A stretch of 33,896 nt of DNA from an uncultured Bradyrhizobium sp. (GTDB taxonomy: Bacteria; Pseudomonadota; Alphaproteobacteria; Rhizobiales; Xanthobacteraceae). Location of the stretch: the NCBI RefSeq assembly GCF_936928535.1, contig NZ_CAKZHY010000031.1, positions 1 through 33,896 on the forward strand, in the 5' to 3' direction. Below the pieces are notes generated by a model that saw nothing but the letters and a program-made list of their open reading frames with translations, had not been told where the DNA came from and searched no databases. Every line of letters starts with the position of its first letter. Position 1 is the stretch's first letter. A program made the position numbers and the translations under genes. Positions 23,177-31,574 of this stretch are shown piece after piece.

Positions 23177-24562
23177 TCACGCCCCGATCATCGGCACCCG
23201 TGGATATTCGCCCGGCGTACCAGCCGGCGTGATCGGGATGCCGCCGTCGGCATATTCATTGAGCTTGTTGCGCAGCGTGCGGATCGAGATGCCCAGGATG
23301 TTGGCGGCATGGGTCCGGTTGCCGAGGCAGTGCTTCAGCGTTTCCAGGATCAAATCGCGCTCGACGTCGGCTACGGTGCGGCCGACCAGCGCGCGCGTCA
23401 CCTGCTCGGCAGCCATGGTGGCATGCGCCACGGCCGGCGCCGTCTTGGCGAGGTCGAGGCGGTCGCCATCCGGGGTGAGGATCGCATCGGGGCCGATCTC
23501 GTCGCCCTGCGCCATCAGCACCGCACGGTGCATGGTGTTTTCGAGCTCGCGGACGTTGCCCTGCCAACGGTTGGTGGAGAGCACGCGCTTGGCCTCCGCC
23601 GAGATGGGGCGCATCGGCACGCCATTGGCTTCGGCGTATTTCTTCACGAAATGCTGGGCGAGCTCCATGATGTCGGCGGGACGCTCGCGCAGCGGCGGGA
23701 TCTTCAGGTTCACGACGTTGAGGCGGAACAGCAGATCCTCGCGGAACGTGCCTTCGCGCACGGCGTCCGCCAGGTTGCGGTTCGAGGTCGCGATGATGCG
23801 GATGTCCACCGGCACCGGCTTGGTGCCGCCCACGCGGTCGATCACGCGCTCCTGGATGGCGCGGAGCAGTTTCGATTGCAGGCGCACGTCCATCTCGGAG
23901 ATTTCGTCCAGCAGCAGCGTGCCGCCGGTCGCTTCCTCGAACTTGCCGATGCGGCGGGCAATCGCGCCGGTGAAGGCGCCCTTCTCATGGCCGAACAGCT
24001 CGGACTCCAGGAGATGCTCGGGGATCGCGGCGCAATTGATCGAGATGAACGGACGCTTGGCGCGGGCCGAGCGGGTGTGGACGTAGCGCGCCAGCACTTC
24101 CTTGCCCGTGCCGGATTCGCCGGTGATCATCACCGAGGCATCCGAGCCCGCGATCTGCTGCGCAAGCTTGATGACGCGCGCCATCGCCTCGTCGCGATAG
24201 ACCAGCTCGCGGGAATCGTTGGCGACCGCGGCGAGCACCGCTGCGATCAGCTCCGGATCCGGCGGCAGCGGGATGTATTCCTTGGCGCCGGCGTGGATCG
24301 CGGCGACCGCGGCGCGGGCGTCGTTGGTGATGCCGCAGGCGACGATTGGAGCGTGGATATGCTCGGCCTCGAGCCGCATCACGAGGTCGCGGATGTCGAG
24401 GGCGACGTCGACCAGCAAGAGGTCGGCGCCCTTGCCGCCGCGCAAGACGCGCATCGCCTGCTCGTGATCCTCGGCATGGGTCACGGTGGCGCCGTTCTCC
24501 ATCGCGATCTTGGTGGCGGTGGTGAGCTGGCCCTTCAATGTGCCAACGATGAGAAGCCGCAT
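23177..24562 (-). CDS. flbD: Sigma-54-dependent flagellar regulator FlbD
   Basis: The 461-residue protein has a receiver-like domain (1-115), an AAA+ domain (about 120-355) with Walker A GESGTGK at 148-154, GAFTGA at 195-200 and Walker B GTLLLDE near 214-220, and a Fis-type helix-turn-helix at the end (RTHAANILGISIRTLRNKL). GAFTGA shows that it works with sigma-54. The receiver is degenerate: the acidic pair expected near residue 7 is replaced by VGTLKG and the conserved Lys is absent, though Asp52 remains. Caulobacter FlbD is likewise atypical and is controlled by FliX. AGGAGA precedes the ATG. It is the last gene of the fliF operon. Confidence 0.93.
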   Translation of the reverse strand: MRLLIVGTLKGQLTTATKIAMENGATVTHAEDHEQAMRVLRGGKGADLLLVDVALDIRDLVMRLEAEHIHAPIVACGITNDARAAVAAIHAGAKEYIPLPPDPELIAAVLAAVANDSRELVYRDEAMARVIKLAQQIAGSDASVMITGESGTGKEVLARYVHTRSARAKRPFISINCAAIPEHLLESELFGHEKGAFTGAIARRIGKFEEATGGTLLLDEISEMDVRLQSKLLRAIQERVIDRVGGTKPVPVDIRIIATSNRNLADAVREGTFREDLLFRLNVVNLKIPPLRERPADIMELAQHFVKKYAEANGVPMRPISAEAKRVLSTNRWQGNVRELENTMHRAVLMAQGDEIGPDAILTPDGDRLDLAKTAPAVAHATMAAEQVTRALVGRTVADVERDLILETLKHCLGNRTHAANILGISIRTLRNKLNEYADGGIPITPAGTPGEYPRVPMIGA

Positions 24563-24616
24563 GTCAGTCTCCTGTCCGTCTGTCCGCGCTGTCGCGCGTC
24601 ATTCCTTCTGCGAGCC

Positions 24617-24967
24617 TTAGCCGCGTTCGCTCTTGATGATTTCCGTCATGGTCACGCCAAGCTTGTCCTCGACGAGGACGACTTCGCCGCGGGCGACCAG
24701 CTTGTTGTTGACGTAGATGTCGATGGCCTCGCCGACGCGACGGTCGAGCTCGAGCACGGTGCCGGGTCCGAGCTTCAGGAGCTCGCCGACGTCCATCTTG
24801 GAGCGGCCGAGCACCGCCGAGACCTGCACCGGCACGTCGAACACGGCCTCGAGATCGGCGGCGACGCGTGAGGCATATTCGTCCTCGTTGTAGCCGACGT
24901 CGGCGCCGGCAGGCGGCAACGGGCCGTTGAGATCAGGCAGCGGGACCTGTCCGTCGGTGTCGCTCAT
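24617..24967 (-). CDS. fliN: Flagellar motor switch protein FliN
   Basis: The 116-residue protein carries the SpoA/FliN domain at the C-terminus: FDVPVQVSAVLGRSKMDVGE, LLKLGPGTVLELDRRVGEAI, then DIYVNNKLVARGEVVLVEDK. The N-terminal 30 residues are acidic and Pro-rich. FliN forms the C-ring with FliG and FliM and binds FliH. It starts 3 bases after the fliH stop, with GGGGAG as ribosome site. Confidence 0.93.
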   Translation of the reverse strand: MSDTDGQVPLPDLNGPLPPAGADVGYNEDEYASRVAADLEAVFDVPVQVSAVLGRSKMDVGELLKLGPGTVLELDRRVGEAIDIYVNNKLVARGEVVLVEDKLGVTMTEIIKSERG

Positions 24968-24970
24968 GGC

Positions 24971-25591
24971 TTAGCTCCCCTTGCGGGACGCGATATAGCG
25001 TCCGACCATGTCGTCGATCTTGGCCGCGATGGCGCTGCGCTCCAGCACGACGCCGCCATCGGCCCATTCGATCCGGCAGTCGCCGGTGGCAATTTCGGGC
25101 TCGGCCAGGATCACCAGCCGGCCTTCGAAGCCGCTCTGCTTGGCGAGCCGCTCGATCTTCTCGCGCGCTGAGTCGTAGAGCGCGTCGTTGATGCGGACGA
25201 CGAGATGTGGCGTCGCGACCAAATGCGAGAAGCAGTCCTTGACCAGCGCCATGATCTCACCGAGCGGCTCGGCGGCGACCAGGTCCGCACATAGCTTGCG
25301 CGCCACCGCGACCGCGACGTCGACGGCCTCGGTCTCCATCTTGCTCTCGATATTGCCGATCCCGGCGGCAATGCCCCGGATCGCGATGTTGATCTCTTCC
25401 ATGGCGAGCGCGACGCGGCGGTCGCTTTCCGCCTTGGCCTCGCGCTGGCCCGCTGCAAAACCGTCCTGATAGGCGCGCGATTCGGCTTCCGCGACCTTTT
25501 GCGCGATCTCGGCCGCGGTTGCGGCCTTCTCGCGCGTCCGGTCGGGTGCGGCGAAGTCGGTATCGAACAGGAATTTGGCCGGGGCGCCCAT
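24971..25591 (-). CDS. fliH: Flagellar export ATPase regulator FliH
   Basis: The start ATG at 25591 shares a base with the fliG TGA stop (TGATG), so the two are translationally coupled; a longer open frame upstream is only the shadow of fliG. The 206-residue protein begins [16 protein letters not shown]. It has a charged helical middle (KVAEAESRAYQDGFAAGQRE) and a FliH/YscL-like C-terminal part with ALVKDCFSHLVATPHLVVRI and CRIEWADGG. FliH would hold and restrain the export ATPase FliI and dock it on FliN. fliI is not in this window. Confidence 0.88.
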   Translation of the reverse strand: MGAPAKFLFDTDFAAPDRTREKAATAAEIAQKVAEAESRAYQDGFAAGQREAKAESDRRVALAMEEINIAIRGIAAGIGNIESKMETEAVDVAVAVARKLCADLVAAEPLGEIMALVKDCFSHLVATPHLVVRINDALYDSAREKIERLAKQSGFEGRLVILAEPEIATGDCRIEWADGGVVLERSAIAAKIDDMVGRYIASRKGS

Positions 25592-26682
25592 CAGTACACC
25601 AGCTCGTCGTCGGCGCGGTTCTTGGTCAACATGATCTCGCCCTTGGCGGCGAGGTCCTTGGCGAGGTTGACCAGTAGCGCCTGGGCCTCGTCGACGTCGC
25701 GCAGGCGCACCGGCCCCATCGCCGCCATGTCGTCCTGCAGCATCTTGGCCGCGCGCGAGGACATGTTGCCGAAGAAGAAGTTGCGGACGTCCTCGTTGGC
25801 GCTCTTCAGGGCGACGCCGAGCTTGTCCTTGTCGACGTTGCGCATCAGGGTCTGGGCCGAACCGGAATCGAGCTTTACAAGGTCGTCGAAGGTGAACATC
25901 AGCGCCTTGATGCGCTCGGCGGATTCGCGGTTGTCCTCCTCCAGCGAGGTAATGAAGCGGGTTTCGGTCTGGCGATCGAAATTGTTGAAGATTTCCGCCA
26001 TCACCTCGTGGGCGTCGCGGCGGCGGGTCTGCGACAGGTTCGACATGAATTCGGTGCGCAGCGTTTTCTCCACGCTCTCGATCACCTCCTTCTGAACCGC
26101 TTCCATCTTCAGCATGCGGTTGATGACGTCGAGCGCGAGCTCCTCGGGCAGGATGCCGAGCACGCGGGCAGCGTGCTCCGGCTTCAGCTTCGACAGCACC
26201 ACGGCGATGGTCTGCGGGTATTCGTTCTTGAGGTAGTTGGCGAGGACCTCTTCCTGCACGTTGGAGAGCTTCTCCCACATATTGCGGCCCGCGGGGCCGC
26301 GGATCTCGTCCATGATGCCATTGACGCGCTCGGGCGCCAGATATTGCTGGAGCAAGCGCTCGGTGGCGTCGAAATTGCCCATCAGCGCACCGGAAGCCGA
26401 CATGCGCGAGACGAATTCGAGCAGCATGTCCTCCACCGTGTCGACCTCGACGGTGCCGAGCGTCGACATCTCCAGCGAGAGCTGGCGCACCTCGTCGTCG
26501 TCGAGCAGCGACCAGATCTTGCCGCCATATTGCTCACCGAGCGCCAGCATCAGGATCGCGGCGCGCTTGGGGCCCGCTACGGCTTCGACCTTGCCACCCG
26601 CGCGATTGCCTGCTCGCTGGCCGAGCGTGGAAATCACGCTTGTGATGTCGTTCGAGTTGGCGTTTTGCAGGGAAGCGGCCAT
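25591..26682 (-). CDS. fliG: Flagellar motor switch protein FliG
   Basis: The 363-residue protein has the three FliG domains. The N-terminal part [20 protein letters not shown] binds FliF. The middle has the EHPQ-like motif as [20 protein letters not shown]. The C-terminal torque helix region reads [20 protein letters not shown], with [12 protein letters not shown] and later [13 protein letters not shown]. It is the rotor protein that takes force from MotA. It follows fliF by 14 bases. Confidence 0.95.
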   Translation of the reverse strand: MAASLQNANSNDITSVISTLGQRAGNRAGGKVEAVAGPKRAAILMLALGEQYGGKIWSLLDDDEVRQLSLEMSTLGTVEVDTVEDMLLEFVSRMSASGALMGNFDATERLLQQYLAPERVNGIMDEIRGPAGRNMWEKLSNVQEEVLANYLKNEYPQTIAVVLSKLKPEHAARVLGILPEELALDVINRMLKMEAVQKEVIESVEKTLRTEFMSNLSQTRRRDAHEVMAEIFNNFDRQTETRFITSLEEDNRESAERIKALMFTFDDLVKLDSGSAQTLMRNVDKDKLGVALKSANEDVRNFFFGNMSSRAAKMLQDDMAAMGPVRLRDVDEAQALLVNLAKDLAAKGEIMLTKNRADDELVY

Positions 26683-26696
26683 GTCAGTTCACTCGA

Positions 26697-28310
26697 TCAT
26701 TTCGCGGGTTCGGTCAGCCATTGACGGATGATGGCAACGGTTTCGTTGGGATTGCGTTCGGCGAGCTCGCCGACGCGATGAACGGATTGAGCGTGAACCT
26801 GGCCCTGGATGGTGGCGACGTCGATGGCGCTGGCGGTGCCGTTCGGCAGCAGCGGCTGGCCGGAGGACGGGGCGGCCTCTTCGGAAGCCGCGGGGCCCGC
26901 CAGGACGCCGCTGATGGCGGCGGCGACCTCGTCGGAGGCGAGGATGCGCTTCACCAGCGGACGGATCACCATGAACATCACGACGAGGCCGAGCATCATC
27001 ATCACGCCGAGCTCGACGAAATACATGATGTCGTCCTTGGTGAACTGCAGCATGCCGAGGAAGCCGCTGGGTTCGGCGATCGGGGCGGTGGAGGGCGCGT
27101 CGGCAAAGCGCAGATTGACGACCTCGACCTGGTCGCCGCGCTTCTGGTCGAAGCCGATCGCCGAGCGCACCAGGGTGGCGATGCGGTCGAGCTGCTCCCT
27201 GGTGCGATCGGTATAGGCGAGTTCGCCCTTGTCGTTCTTGGTGTAGATGCCGTCGACCAGCACCGCGACCGAGATGCGGTTGACCCGGCCGGCCTCGGTC
27301 ACCTCGGTCTTGGTGGTGCGGGAAATCTCGTAATTGTTGGTTTCCTCGGTCTTCTTGCTTTGGTCCTTCGCCGCTGCGCCGCTGTTCTGCTGCTGGCCGG
27401 GGAGCTCGTTATTGACCGTGACCTGGCCGTTGTTGTCGGCGGTCATGCTCTGCTCTTCGCGGGTCTGGGTCGAGCGCAGCACGCGGCCTTCGGGATCGAA
27501 TTTGTCCGAGGTCTGGGTGATCTTGTTGAAGTCGAAATCGGCGGAGAGCTCGACGCGGGCGCGGCCGGAGCCGACCACGGAGGAGACGATCTCCTCGACC
27601 TGCTTGCGCAGCCGCTTTTCGAAGGCGATGCGCCGGTCGTCGCCTGCGGCCTGCTCCGGGTCGGTGGCGGCACCGTCGGCGAGCAGCTGGCCGGCCTCGT
27701 CCACGATCGAGACCCGCTGCGGCTTGAGGCCGTTGACGGCGGAGGCGACGAGATGGCGGATGGCACGGATCTGCTGGGCTTCGAGCGAGCCGCGGACCCG
27801 CACCACGATCGAGGCCGATGGCTCCGGCGCCTCGCGCGCGAACAGCGGGCGCTCGGGCAGCACGAGATGGACGCGGGCGGCCTGGATCCGGTCGATGGCG
27901 CGGATGGTGCGGGCGAGCTCGCCCTCCAGCGCGCGCAGATGATTGATGTTCTGGACGAAAGAGGTGGTGCCGAGCGCGTCCGACTTGTCGAAGACCTCGT
28001 ATCCGACGCCGCCGCCCTTGGGCAGGCCGCCCTCGGCGAGCTTCATGCGCAGGCGGGTGACCTTGTCCTTGGGCACCATGATGATGCTGCCATCGTTGCG
28101 CAGATCGTATTGGATGCCCTGGCGTTCCAGGTCTTTGATAATGCTGGAGGAATCCTCCATGCTGAGGTCGGTGAACAGCGTCGTCATCTGCGGGGTGGTG
28201 ACGCGCATGATGACGAAGGCAAAGAAGCCGACGAGCGCGGCTGTGACCGCGATCATCGCCCCGAAGCGGGCGGCGCCGATACCTTTTAAAAAGTCCGCAA
28301 GACCTTGCAA
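26697..28310 (-). CDS. fliF: Flagellar MS-ring protein FliF
   Basis: I use the TTG at 28310, giving MQGLADFLKGIGAARFG, with GGGGCGG upstream; the frame extends further to 28358 but those residues do not look FliF-like. The 537-residue protein has a first membrane span near 16-36 (AMIAVTAALVGFFAFVIM) and a second at about 431-450 (FVELGVMMMLGLVVMFMVI). The YscJ/FliF periplasmic domains lie between, with RVHLVLPERPLF. The cytoplasmic tail ends AERNPNETVAIIRQWL, the FliG-binding segment. FliF builds the MS-ring and nucleates the basal body. It is the first gene of the operon. Confidence 0.94.
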   Translation of the reverse strand: MQGLADFLKGIGAARFGAMIAVTAALVGFFAFVIMRVTTPQMTTLFTDLSMEDSSSIIKDLERQGIQYDLRNDGSIIMVPKDKVTRLRMKLAEGGLPKGGGVGYEVFDKSDALGTTSFVQNINHLRALEGELARTIRAIDRIQAARVHLVLPERPLFAREAPEPSASIVVRVRGSLEAQQIRAIRHLVASAVNGLKPQRVSIVDEAGQLLADGAATDPEQAAGDDRRIAFEKRLRKQVEEIVSSVVGSGRARVELSADFDFNKITQTSDKFDPEGRVLRSTQTREEQSMTADNNGQVTVNNELPGQQQNSGAAAKDQSKKTEETNNYEISRTTKTEVTEAGRVNRISVAVLVDGIYTKNDKGELAYTDRTREQLDRIATLVRSAIGFDQKRGDQVEVVNLRFADAPSTAPIAEPSGFLGMLQFTKDDIMYFVELGVMMMLGLVVMFMVIRPLVKRILASDEVAAAISGVLAGPAASEEAAPSSGQPLLPNGTASAIDVATIQGQVHAQSVHRVGELAERNPNETVAIIRQWLTEPAK

Positions 28311-28383
28311 GCAACCGCCCCGAAGCTTCGACCCGCAACTGAGCGGCCGACTGGGCAATTATTGCCTAGGTGATGGTTTCCAT

Positions 28384-28401
28384 ATGGTTAACGAAGGTTA
28401 A
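28384..28401 (-). promoter_or_regulatory. CtrA-like double box upstream of fliF
   Basis: On the minus strand this reads TTAACCTTCGTTAACCAT, with two TTAACC halves two bases apart; the second is the exact TTAACCAT word associated with CtrA sites. It lies 74-91 bases upstream of the fliF start and downstream of the sciP terminator. fliF operons are classical CtrA targets in alphaproteobacteria. The spacing (TTAA-N6-TTAA) differs by one from the Caulobacter TTAA-N7-TTAA. Confidence 0.55.
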
Positions 28402-28434
28402 GAGCTCGGACAAAAGTCGCTCGAAAAGCAAACA

Positions 28435-28470
28435 TGAAAAAAATCGGCCTCGCGTGGCGAGACCGATTTT
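28435..28470 (-). terminator. Intrinsic terminator of sciP
   Basis: On the minus strand AAAATCGGTCTCGC and GCGAGGCCGATTTT form a 14-bp stem (28470-28457 with 28453-28440, one G-T wobble) with loop CAC. The T-run covers 28443-28437. The stem begins 28 bases after the sciP stop, giving a strong intrinsic terminator between sciP and the fliF promoter. Confidence 0.88.
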
Positions 28471-28498
28471 CGTCAAAAGCAGCGGATTTCCGGATCGC

Positions 28499-28774
28499 TT
28501 ACTGGCGATATTGCTGGATGCGGGTGGTGCGAAGACCCGCCAGACCGTGCTGGTCGATGGAAAACTGCCAGGAGAGGAATTCGTCGACCGTCAGGGTATA
28601 ACGGCTGCAGGCCTCCTCGAGCGAGAGAAGTCCGCCACGAACCGCGGCAACGACTTCGGCCTTGCGTCGGATGACCCAGCGTTTGGTGCCGGGTGCGGGC
28701 AGATCTGCAATCGTCAGCGGACTGCCGTCCGGCCCGATGACGTATTTTACCCTCGGGCGATGGGGTTCTGTCAT
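28499..28774 (-). CDS. sciP: SciP, DUF1153 regulator of CtrA targets
   Basis: From ATG 28774 the protein has 91 residues and is nearly all one DUF1153 helix-turn-helix domain: KYVIGPDGSPLTIADLP, then GTKRWVIRRKAEVVAAVRGG, LLSLEEACSRYTLTVDEFLS and HGLAGLRTTRIQQY. These segments are very strongly conserved across alphaproteobacteria. In Caulobacter, SciP binds CtrA-controlled promoters and blocks CtrA activation late in the cell cycle. Here it lies between fliK-flgD and the fliF operon, with its own terminator. The ribosome site is weak (GAGTACGCC). Confidence 0.92.
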   Translation of the reverse strand: MTEPHRPRVKYVIGPDGSPLTIADLPAPGTKRWVIRRKAEVVAAVRGGLLSLEEACSRYTLTVDEFLSWQFSIDQHGLAGLRTTRIQQYRQ

Positions 28775-28999
28775 GGCGTACTCACAAACTCTCAACCACT
28801 GAACTCACGCCGTAACCCTACGCGTGCCGGCTTAAAAATCCGCTAAGCCTAAGGCTTCAATACAATTCTCGTTGAATCCGGCTGGAACGACACCGGCCCG
28901 GCGGGCTGAGGACGCGTTTTCAGCCGGCCAAGCGGGGTCTTCGTAAATACTTTACTAACGAATGAGGCCTGCGGCACGACGCCAACCAAGGCCCAAATT

Positions 29000-29027
29000 G
29001 TCGTCCCGGCGAACGCCGGGATCCATA
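29000..29027 (+). repeat. REP-like palindromic element, copy 1
   Basis: The element reads GTCGTCCCGGCGAACGCCGG and then GATCCATA. Its core is a 7-bp palindrome CCCGGCG-AA-CGCCGGG. Sequences with this core are common between genes in Bradyrhizobium and relatives. It is inverted relative to copy 2, giving a paired arrangement like a bacterial interspersed mosaic element. Confidence 0.8.
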
Positions 29028-29110
29028 CCGCGTGATCTATCGATGATACGCAGCTGCAGGTACCAAGAAAGAATTTAACCACGAGCCTTCGTCAAACGTC
29101 TGCCCGTGGT

Positions 29111-29138
29111 TATGGATCCCGGCGTTCGCCGGGATGAC
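29111..29138 (-). repeat. REP-like palindromic element, copy 2 (inverted)
   Basis: This is the reverse complement of copy 1 with one base changed (27 of 28 identical). The 83 bases between the copies contain a further inverted pair, TAACCACG and CGTGGTTA, next to copy 2. A transcript through the whole unit could fold into one long stem. Confidence 0.8.
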
Positions 29139-29163
29139 AGCGAGTTTGTAGTAGCGCCGTTCC

Positions 29164-29221
29164 GCCTCAGCCTCAGCCTCAGCCTCAGCCTCAGCCTCAG
29201 CCTCAGCCTCAGCCTCAGCCT
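29164..29221. repeat. Tandem hexamer array (GCCTCA), about 9.7 copies
   Basis: Nine full perfect GCCTCA units plus GCCT occupy 58 bases and end 6 bases from the flgD stop codon. On the flgD strand the unit is TGAGGC. Perfect hexamer arrays of this length can gain or lose units by replication slippage. Confidence 0.92.
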
Positions 29222-29227
29222 AATCCT

Positions 29228-29947
29228 CTAGCTGCCGCTGCTGCTGCTTGCCGCTACGACGCTCTTCACCTGGCTCAGCGTGTAGCTGTTGCCGTCGATG
29301 GTCAGCAGTGGCGGCGATTGGGTCAGGTCGACGGAACTCACCGTGCCCTGCACCTGCGCGGCGACGCCGACAGGGTTGCCCGAGGCGTCCTTGCCGGTCG
29401 CCGTGATCGTGTACTTGCCGTCAGGCCATTGCGTGCCGTCATTGCCCTGGCCGTTCCAGGTGAACGGAATGTCGGCGCCGGCACCGGCGGAATATTGGCC
29501 GTTGAACACGGTCTGGCCAGTTGAGTTGGCGATGGAGATGCTGACCGTAGCGCTGGAGGGCACGTTGAGATGCCAGGTCGCCGAAGACTGCGACATCGTC
29601 GCGGTGGTACCGTCGACCACTGCGGTCTTGCCGACGAAATCCAGCGCCTGCGTTGCCTGCGTGGTCTGCTGCAAGGTGACGAGCTGCGACAGCGAGTCGT
29701 TGGTCTTGAGTTGCTGTTCGACACCGGCAAACTGCACCAGCTGCTGGGTAAACTGGTTGGTGTCGAGCGGATCGAGCGGGTTCTGGTTCTGCAGCTGCGT
29801 GGTCAGCAGCGTCAGGAAGGTCTGGAAGTTGCCGGCGAGCGTCGCGCCCGTGGAGGAGCTCAGGCTCGAGCTCGACGACGAGGACGACGAGGTCGGCGTC
29901 GTCCCGGAGACGACGGCAGGGGCGGTGGCGGCATTCGTGGTGGTCAT
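29228..29947 (-). CDS. flgD: Flagellar hook capping protein FlgD
   Basis: ATG 29947 has GAGGAG upstream; the longer frame to 30043 overlaps fliK. The 239-residue protein opens with a Ser/Thr-rich linker containing a run of about 10 Ser (20-29). The conserved FlgD N-domain follows: NFQTFLTLLTTQLQNQNPLD, then NQFTQQLVQFAGVEQQ at 64-79. The C-terminal FlgD Ig/Tudor region has TVFNGQYSAGAGADIPFTWN and GQGNDGTQWPDGKYTI. FlgD is the scaffold for hook assembly. It starts 13 bases after fliK, and both act in hook length, so they are probably co-transcribed. A hexamer array begins 6 bases past the stop. Confidence 0.92.
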   Translation of the reverse strand: MTTTNAATAPAVVSGTTPTSSSSSSSSSLSSSTGATLAGNFQTFLTLLTTQLQNQNPLDPLDTNQFTQQLVQFAGVEQQLKTNDSLSQLVTLQQTTQATQALDFVGKTAVVDGTTATMSQSSATWHLNVPSSATVSISIANSTGQTVFNGQYSAGAGADIPFTWNGQGNDGTQWPDGKYTITATGKDASGNPVGVAAQVQGTVSSVDLTQSPPLLTIDGNSYTLSQVKSVVAASSSSGS

Positions 29948-29960
29948 GGCCTGATACTCC

Positions 29961-31574
29961 TCACACTCTGATATCGACGCCGCTGCTCGATCCGAGCATG
30001 CGGCCATAGCTGCTTCTGACCGGCGCGCTTGCGGCCTGATCATCCTCGCTGATGATCAGCCGCCGGGAATTGCCGTTGTTGTCGTTGTTCTGGCCGGCAT
30101 TCTGGCCCGATGAGTTCTGGTCGCGCAGGCTGAAGGAGAGCCCGTTGCTGCCGGTCTTGAGGCCGGCATCGTCGAGCGCGCGCTGCAATTGCGGGGCGTC
30201 CTGCCGCAGCATCTGCAGCGTCTCCGGCTTCTCGACGGTGAGATGCGAGGTGACCTGGCCGTTGCGGTCGACATTGATGCGGACGTCGATACGACCGAGA
30301 TCGACCGGATCGAGGCTGATGTCGAAGCGGGTTTTTCCGGAGCGTGCGGCAGCGGCGATCTCGACCGGGATGCCGCTGATCGGCACGGCATTCGGGTTGG
30401 CCAAGGTCGCGGTGAGCGTTGCGGTTGAGGCGGTGGCCGTCGATGTCGTCGTGGTCAGCGACGCCTGCACAGCATTGGCAGCCTGCGCGCTGGTATCGGT
30501 CGCAGCAGCGGCAACCGCTTGCGTATCGGCATGCGCATGCGTGGTCGGCACGGCCGGCGTTGCATCGACCTTGCTATCGGTGGCGCCGGTCTTCGCATCG
30601 GCAGTCGCCGCGTCAGCCTGCGGCTTGGCGCCTTGCGGATGCGCGGCGGCGGTGGTCGCCGTTGCGGGATTTTGTGCTGGTGTCGCGGTCTGCGCGGTCT
30701 TGGTCGGATCCTGGCCGATATTGGAGACGTCGGTCTGGCCTTGCGCCGTCGCGATCGCCTTGAACGAGGTCTTCGGCGTGCCCTGATCGACCACGGTGAC
30801 CTGCGCGGCCTTGGCCGTGACATCGGTTGCGGTGGTGTCGCTGTTCGCAACGGCTACCTCGGTGAGCGCGGCCTTCGCGTCGGCGGTCTTGGCATCACCC
30901 GTCTTGGCGCTCTTGCCTGACGCGTCCGTCTTGGCGCCGGCGATTTGGGCCGTGGTCGAGGCGCTGGCGGCGATGCCGGCAGCCGCGATGGTCAGCGGCG
31001 AGGAGGCGGTGCTGGCAGCCTGGTTTGCCGCAGCATTCGGGTCGACCGGCACGATGGGCGCGGCAACGGGAACGGCGGTCGGATCGGGCGTCGCAGCCGG
31101 CGTCGCGGTCTGCGCGGCAGCCGAAGCGTCCACCGCGGCGGCGAGGCCATCGGTGCTGTCGGTCTTGGCGTCCTTGGTGCTGTCGGATTTGTCGCCCGAC
31201 TTGGCGGCTGGGGCGTCAGCCTTGTCCTTGGCTTTCCCGTCGGCATTTGCGGGAGGGACCGGCGTGTCGTTGGCGGCCGTCGTTGTCTGGGAATCCTGTG
31301 CGTCGCTCGCCTTGCTTTGCGAGGACTGGTCGGAGCTGTTGCTCCGGTCCGACGATGAGGAGGACGATGACGAGTTGGATGGCGAGTCACTGCGCCGCGG
31401 CGCGTTGTCCTGGCTCGAGGACGGAGCGCTGTTGCTGATGGCCTGGGTGTTGCTGTCGACCAGATCTCCGAAGGAGGAACTGGGTGCCTGGTCCTTGGTC
31501 TGCGGCCGGGCGGGCTTGGCTTGTGCGCTGGAGACCTGCGCACTTGCCGCTACGTCTGATGTACTACCGACCAC
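29961..31574 (-). CDS. fliK: Flagellar hook-length control protein FliK
   Basis: The start is GTG at 31574, with AAAGGGG upstream. The first ~390 of 537 residues are low-complexity Ala/Thr/Ser/Asp/Lys sequence, including Ser runs near residues 67-75, as expected for the flexible ruler of FliK. The conserved C-terminal hook-control domain lies at about 395-485: ARSGKTRFDISLDPVDLGRI, then RINVDRNGQVTSHLTVEKPE and LRQDAPQLQRALDDAGLKT. A Gln/Asn-rich tail follows. FliK measures the hook and switches export to filament proteins. It overlaps long antisense frames, which arise from the repetitive composition. Confidence 0.88.
   Translation of the reverse strand: MVGSTSDVAASAQVSSAQAKPARPQTKDQAPSSSFGDLVDSNTQAISNSAPSSSQDNAPRRSDSPSNSSSSSSSSDRSNSSDQSSQSKASDAQDSQTTTAANDTPVPPANADGKAKDKADAPAAKSGDKSDSTKDAKTDSTDGLAAAVDASAAAQTATPAATPDPTAVPVAAPIVPVDPNAAANQAASTASSPLTIAAAGIAASASTTAQIAGAKTDASGKSAKTGDAKTADAKAALTEVAVANSDTTATDVTAKAAQVTVVDQGTPKTSFKAIATAQGQTDVSNIGQDPTKTAQTATPAQNPATATTAAAHPQGAKPQADAATADAKTGATDSKVDATPAVPTTHAHADTQAVAAAATDTSAQAANAVQASLTTTTSTATASTATLTATLANPNAVPISGIPVEIAAAARSGKTRFDISLDPVDLGRIDVRINVDRNGQVTSHLTVEKPETLQMLRQDAPQLQRALDDAGLKTGSNGLSFSLRDQNSSGQNAGQNNDNNGNSRRLIISEDDQAASAPVRSSYGRMLGSSSGVDIRV

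Larger units (their letters stand above)
28775..29227. other. Intergenic region with palindromes and hexamer array
   Basis: This 453-base gap between flgD and sciP has no credible gene. It holds, from left to right: a possible degenerate CtrA box TTAA-N7-CTAA at 28832-28846, the palindrome AAGCCTAAGGCTT at 28845-28857, two inverted copies of a 28-base palindromic repeat at 29000 and 29111, and a hexamer array at 29164-29221. Confidence 0.7.

Noticed and set aside
26721..28289. Plus-strand frame of 522 codons opposite fliF
   Set aside because: It is a shadow of fliF, extremely rich in Gly/Asp/Val/Leu, without motifs.
29000..29138. Pair of 28-base palindromes as CRISPR repeats or insertion sequence ends
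   Set aside because: Only two copies in inverted order, 83 bases apart, with no transposase between; REP-like pairing fits better.
29164..29221. Hexamer array as a CRISPR array
   Set aside because: The units are contiguous 6-base repeats without spacers and no cas genes are present.
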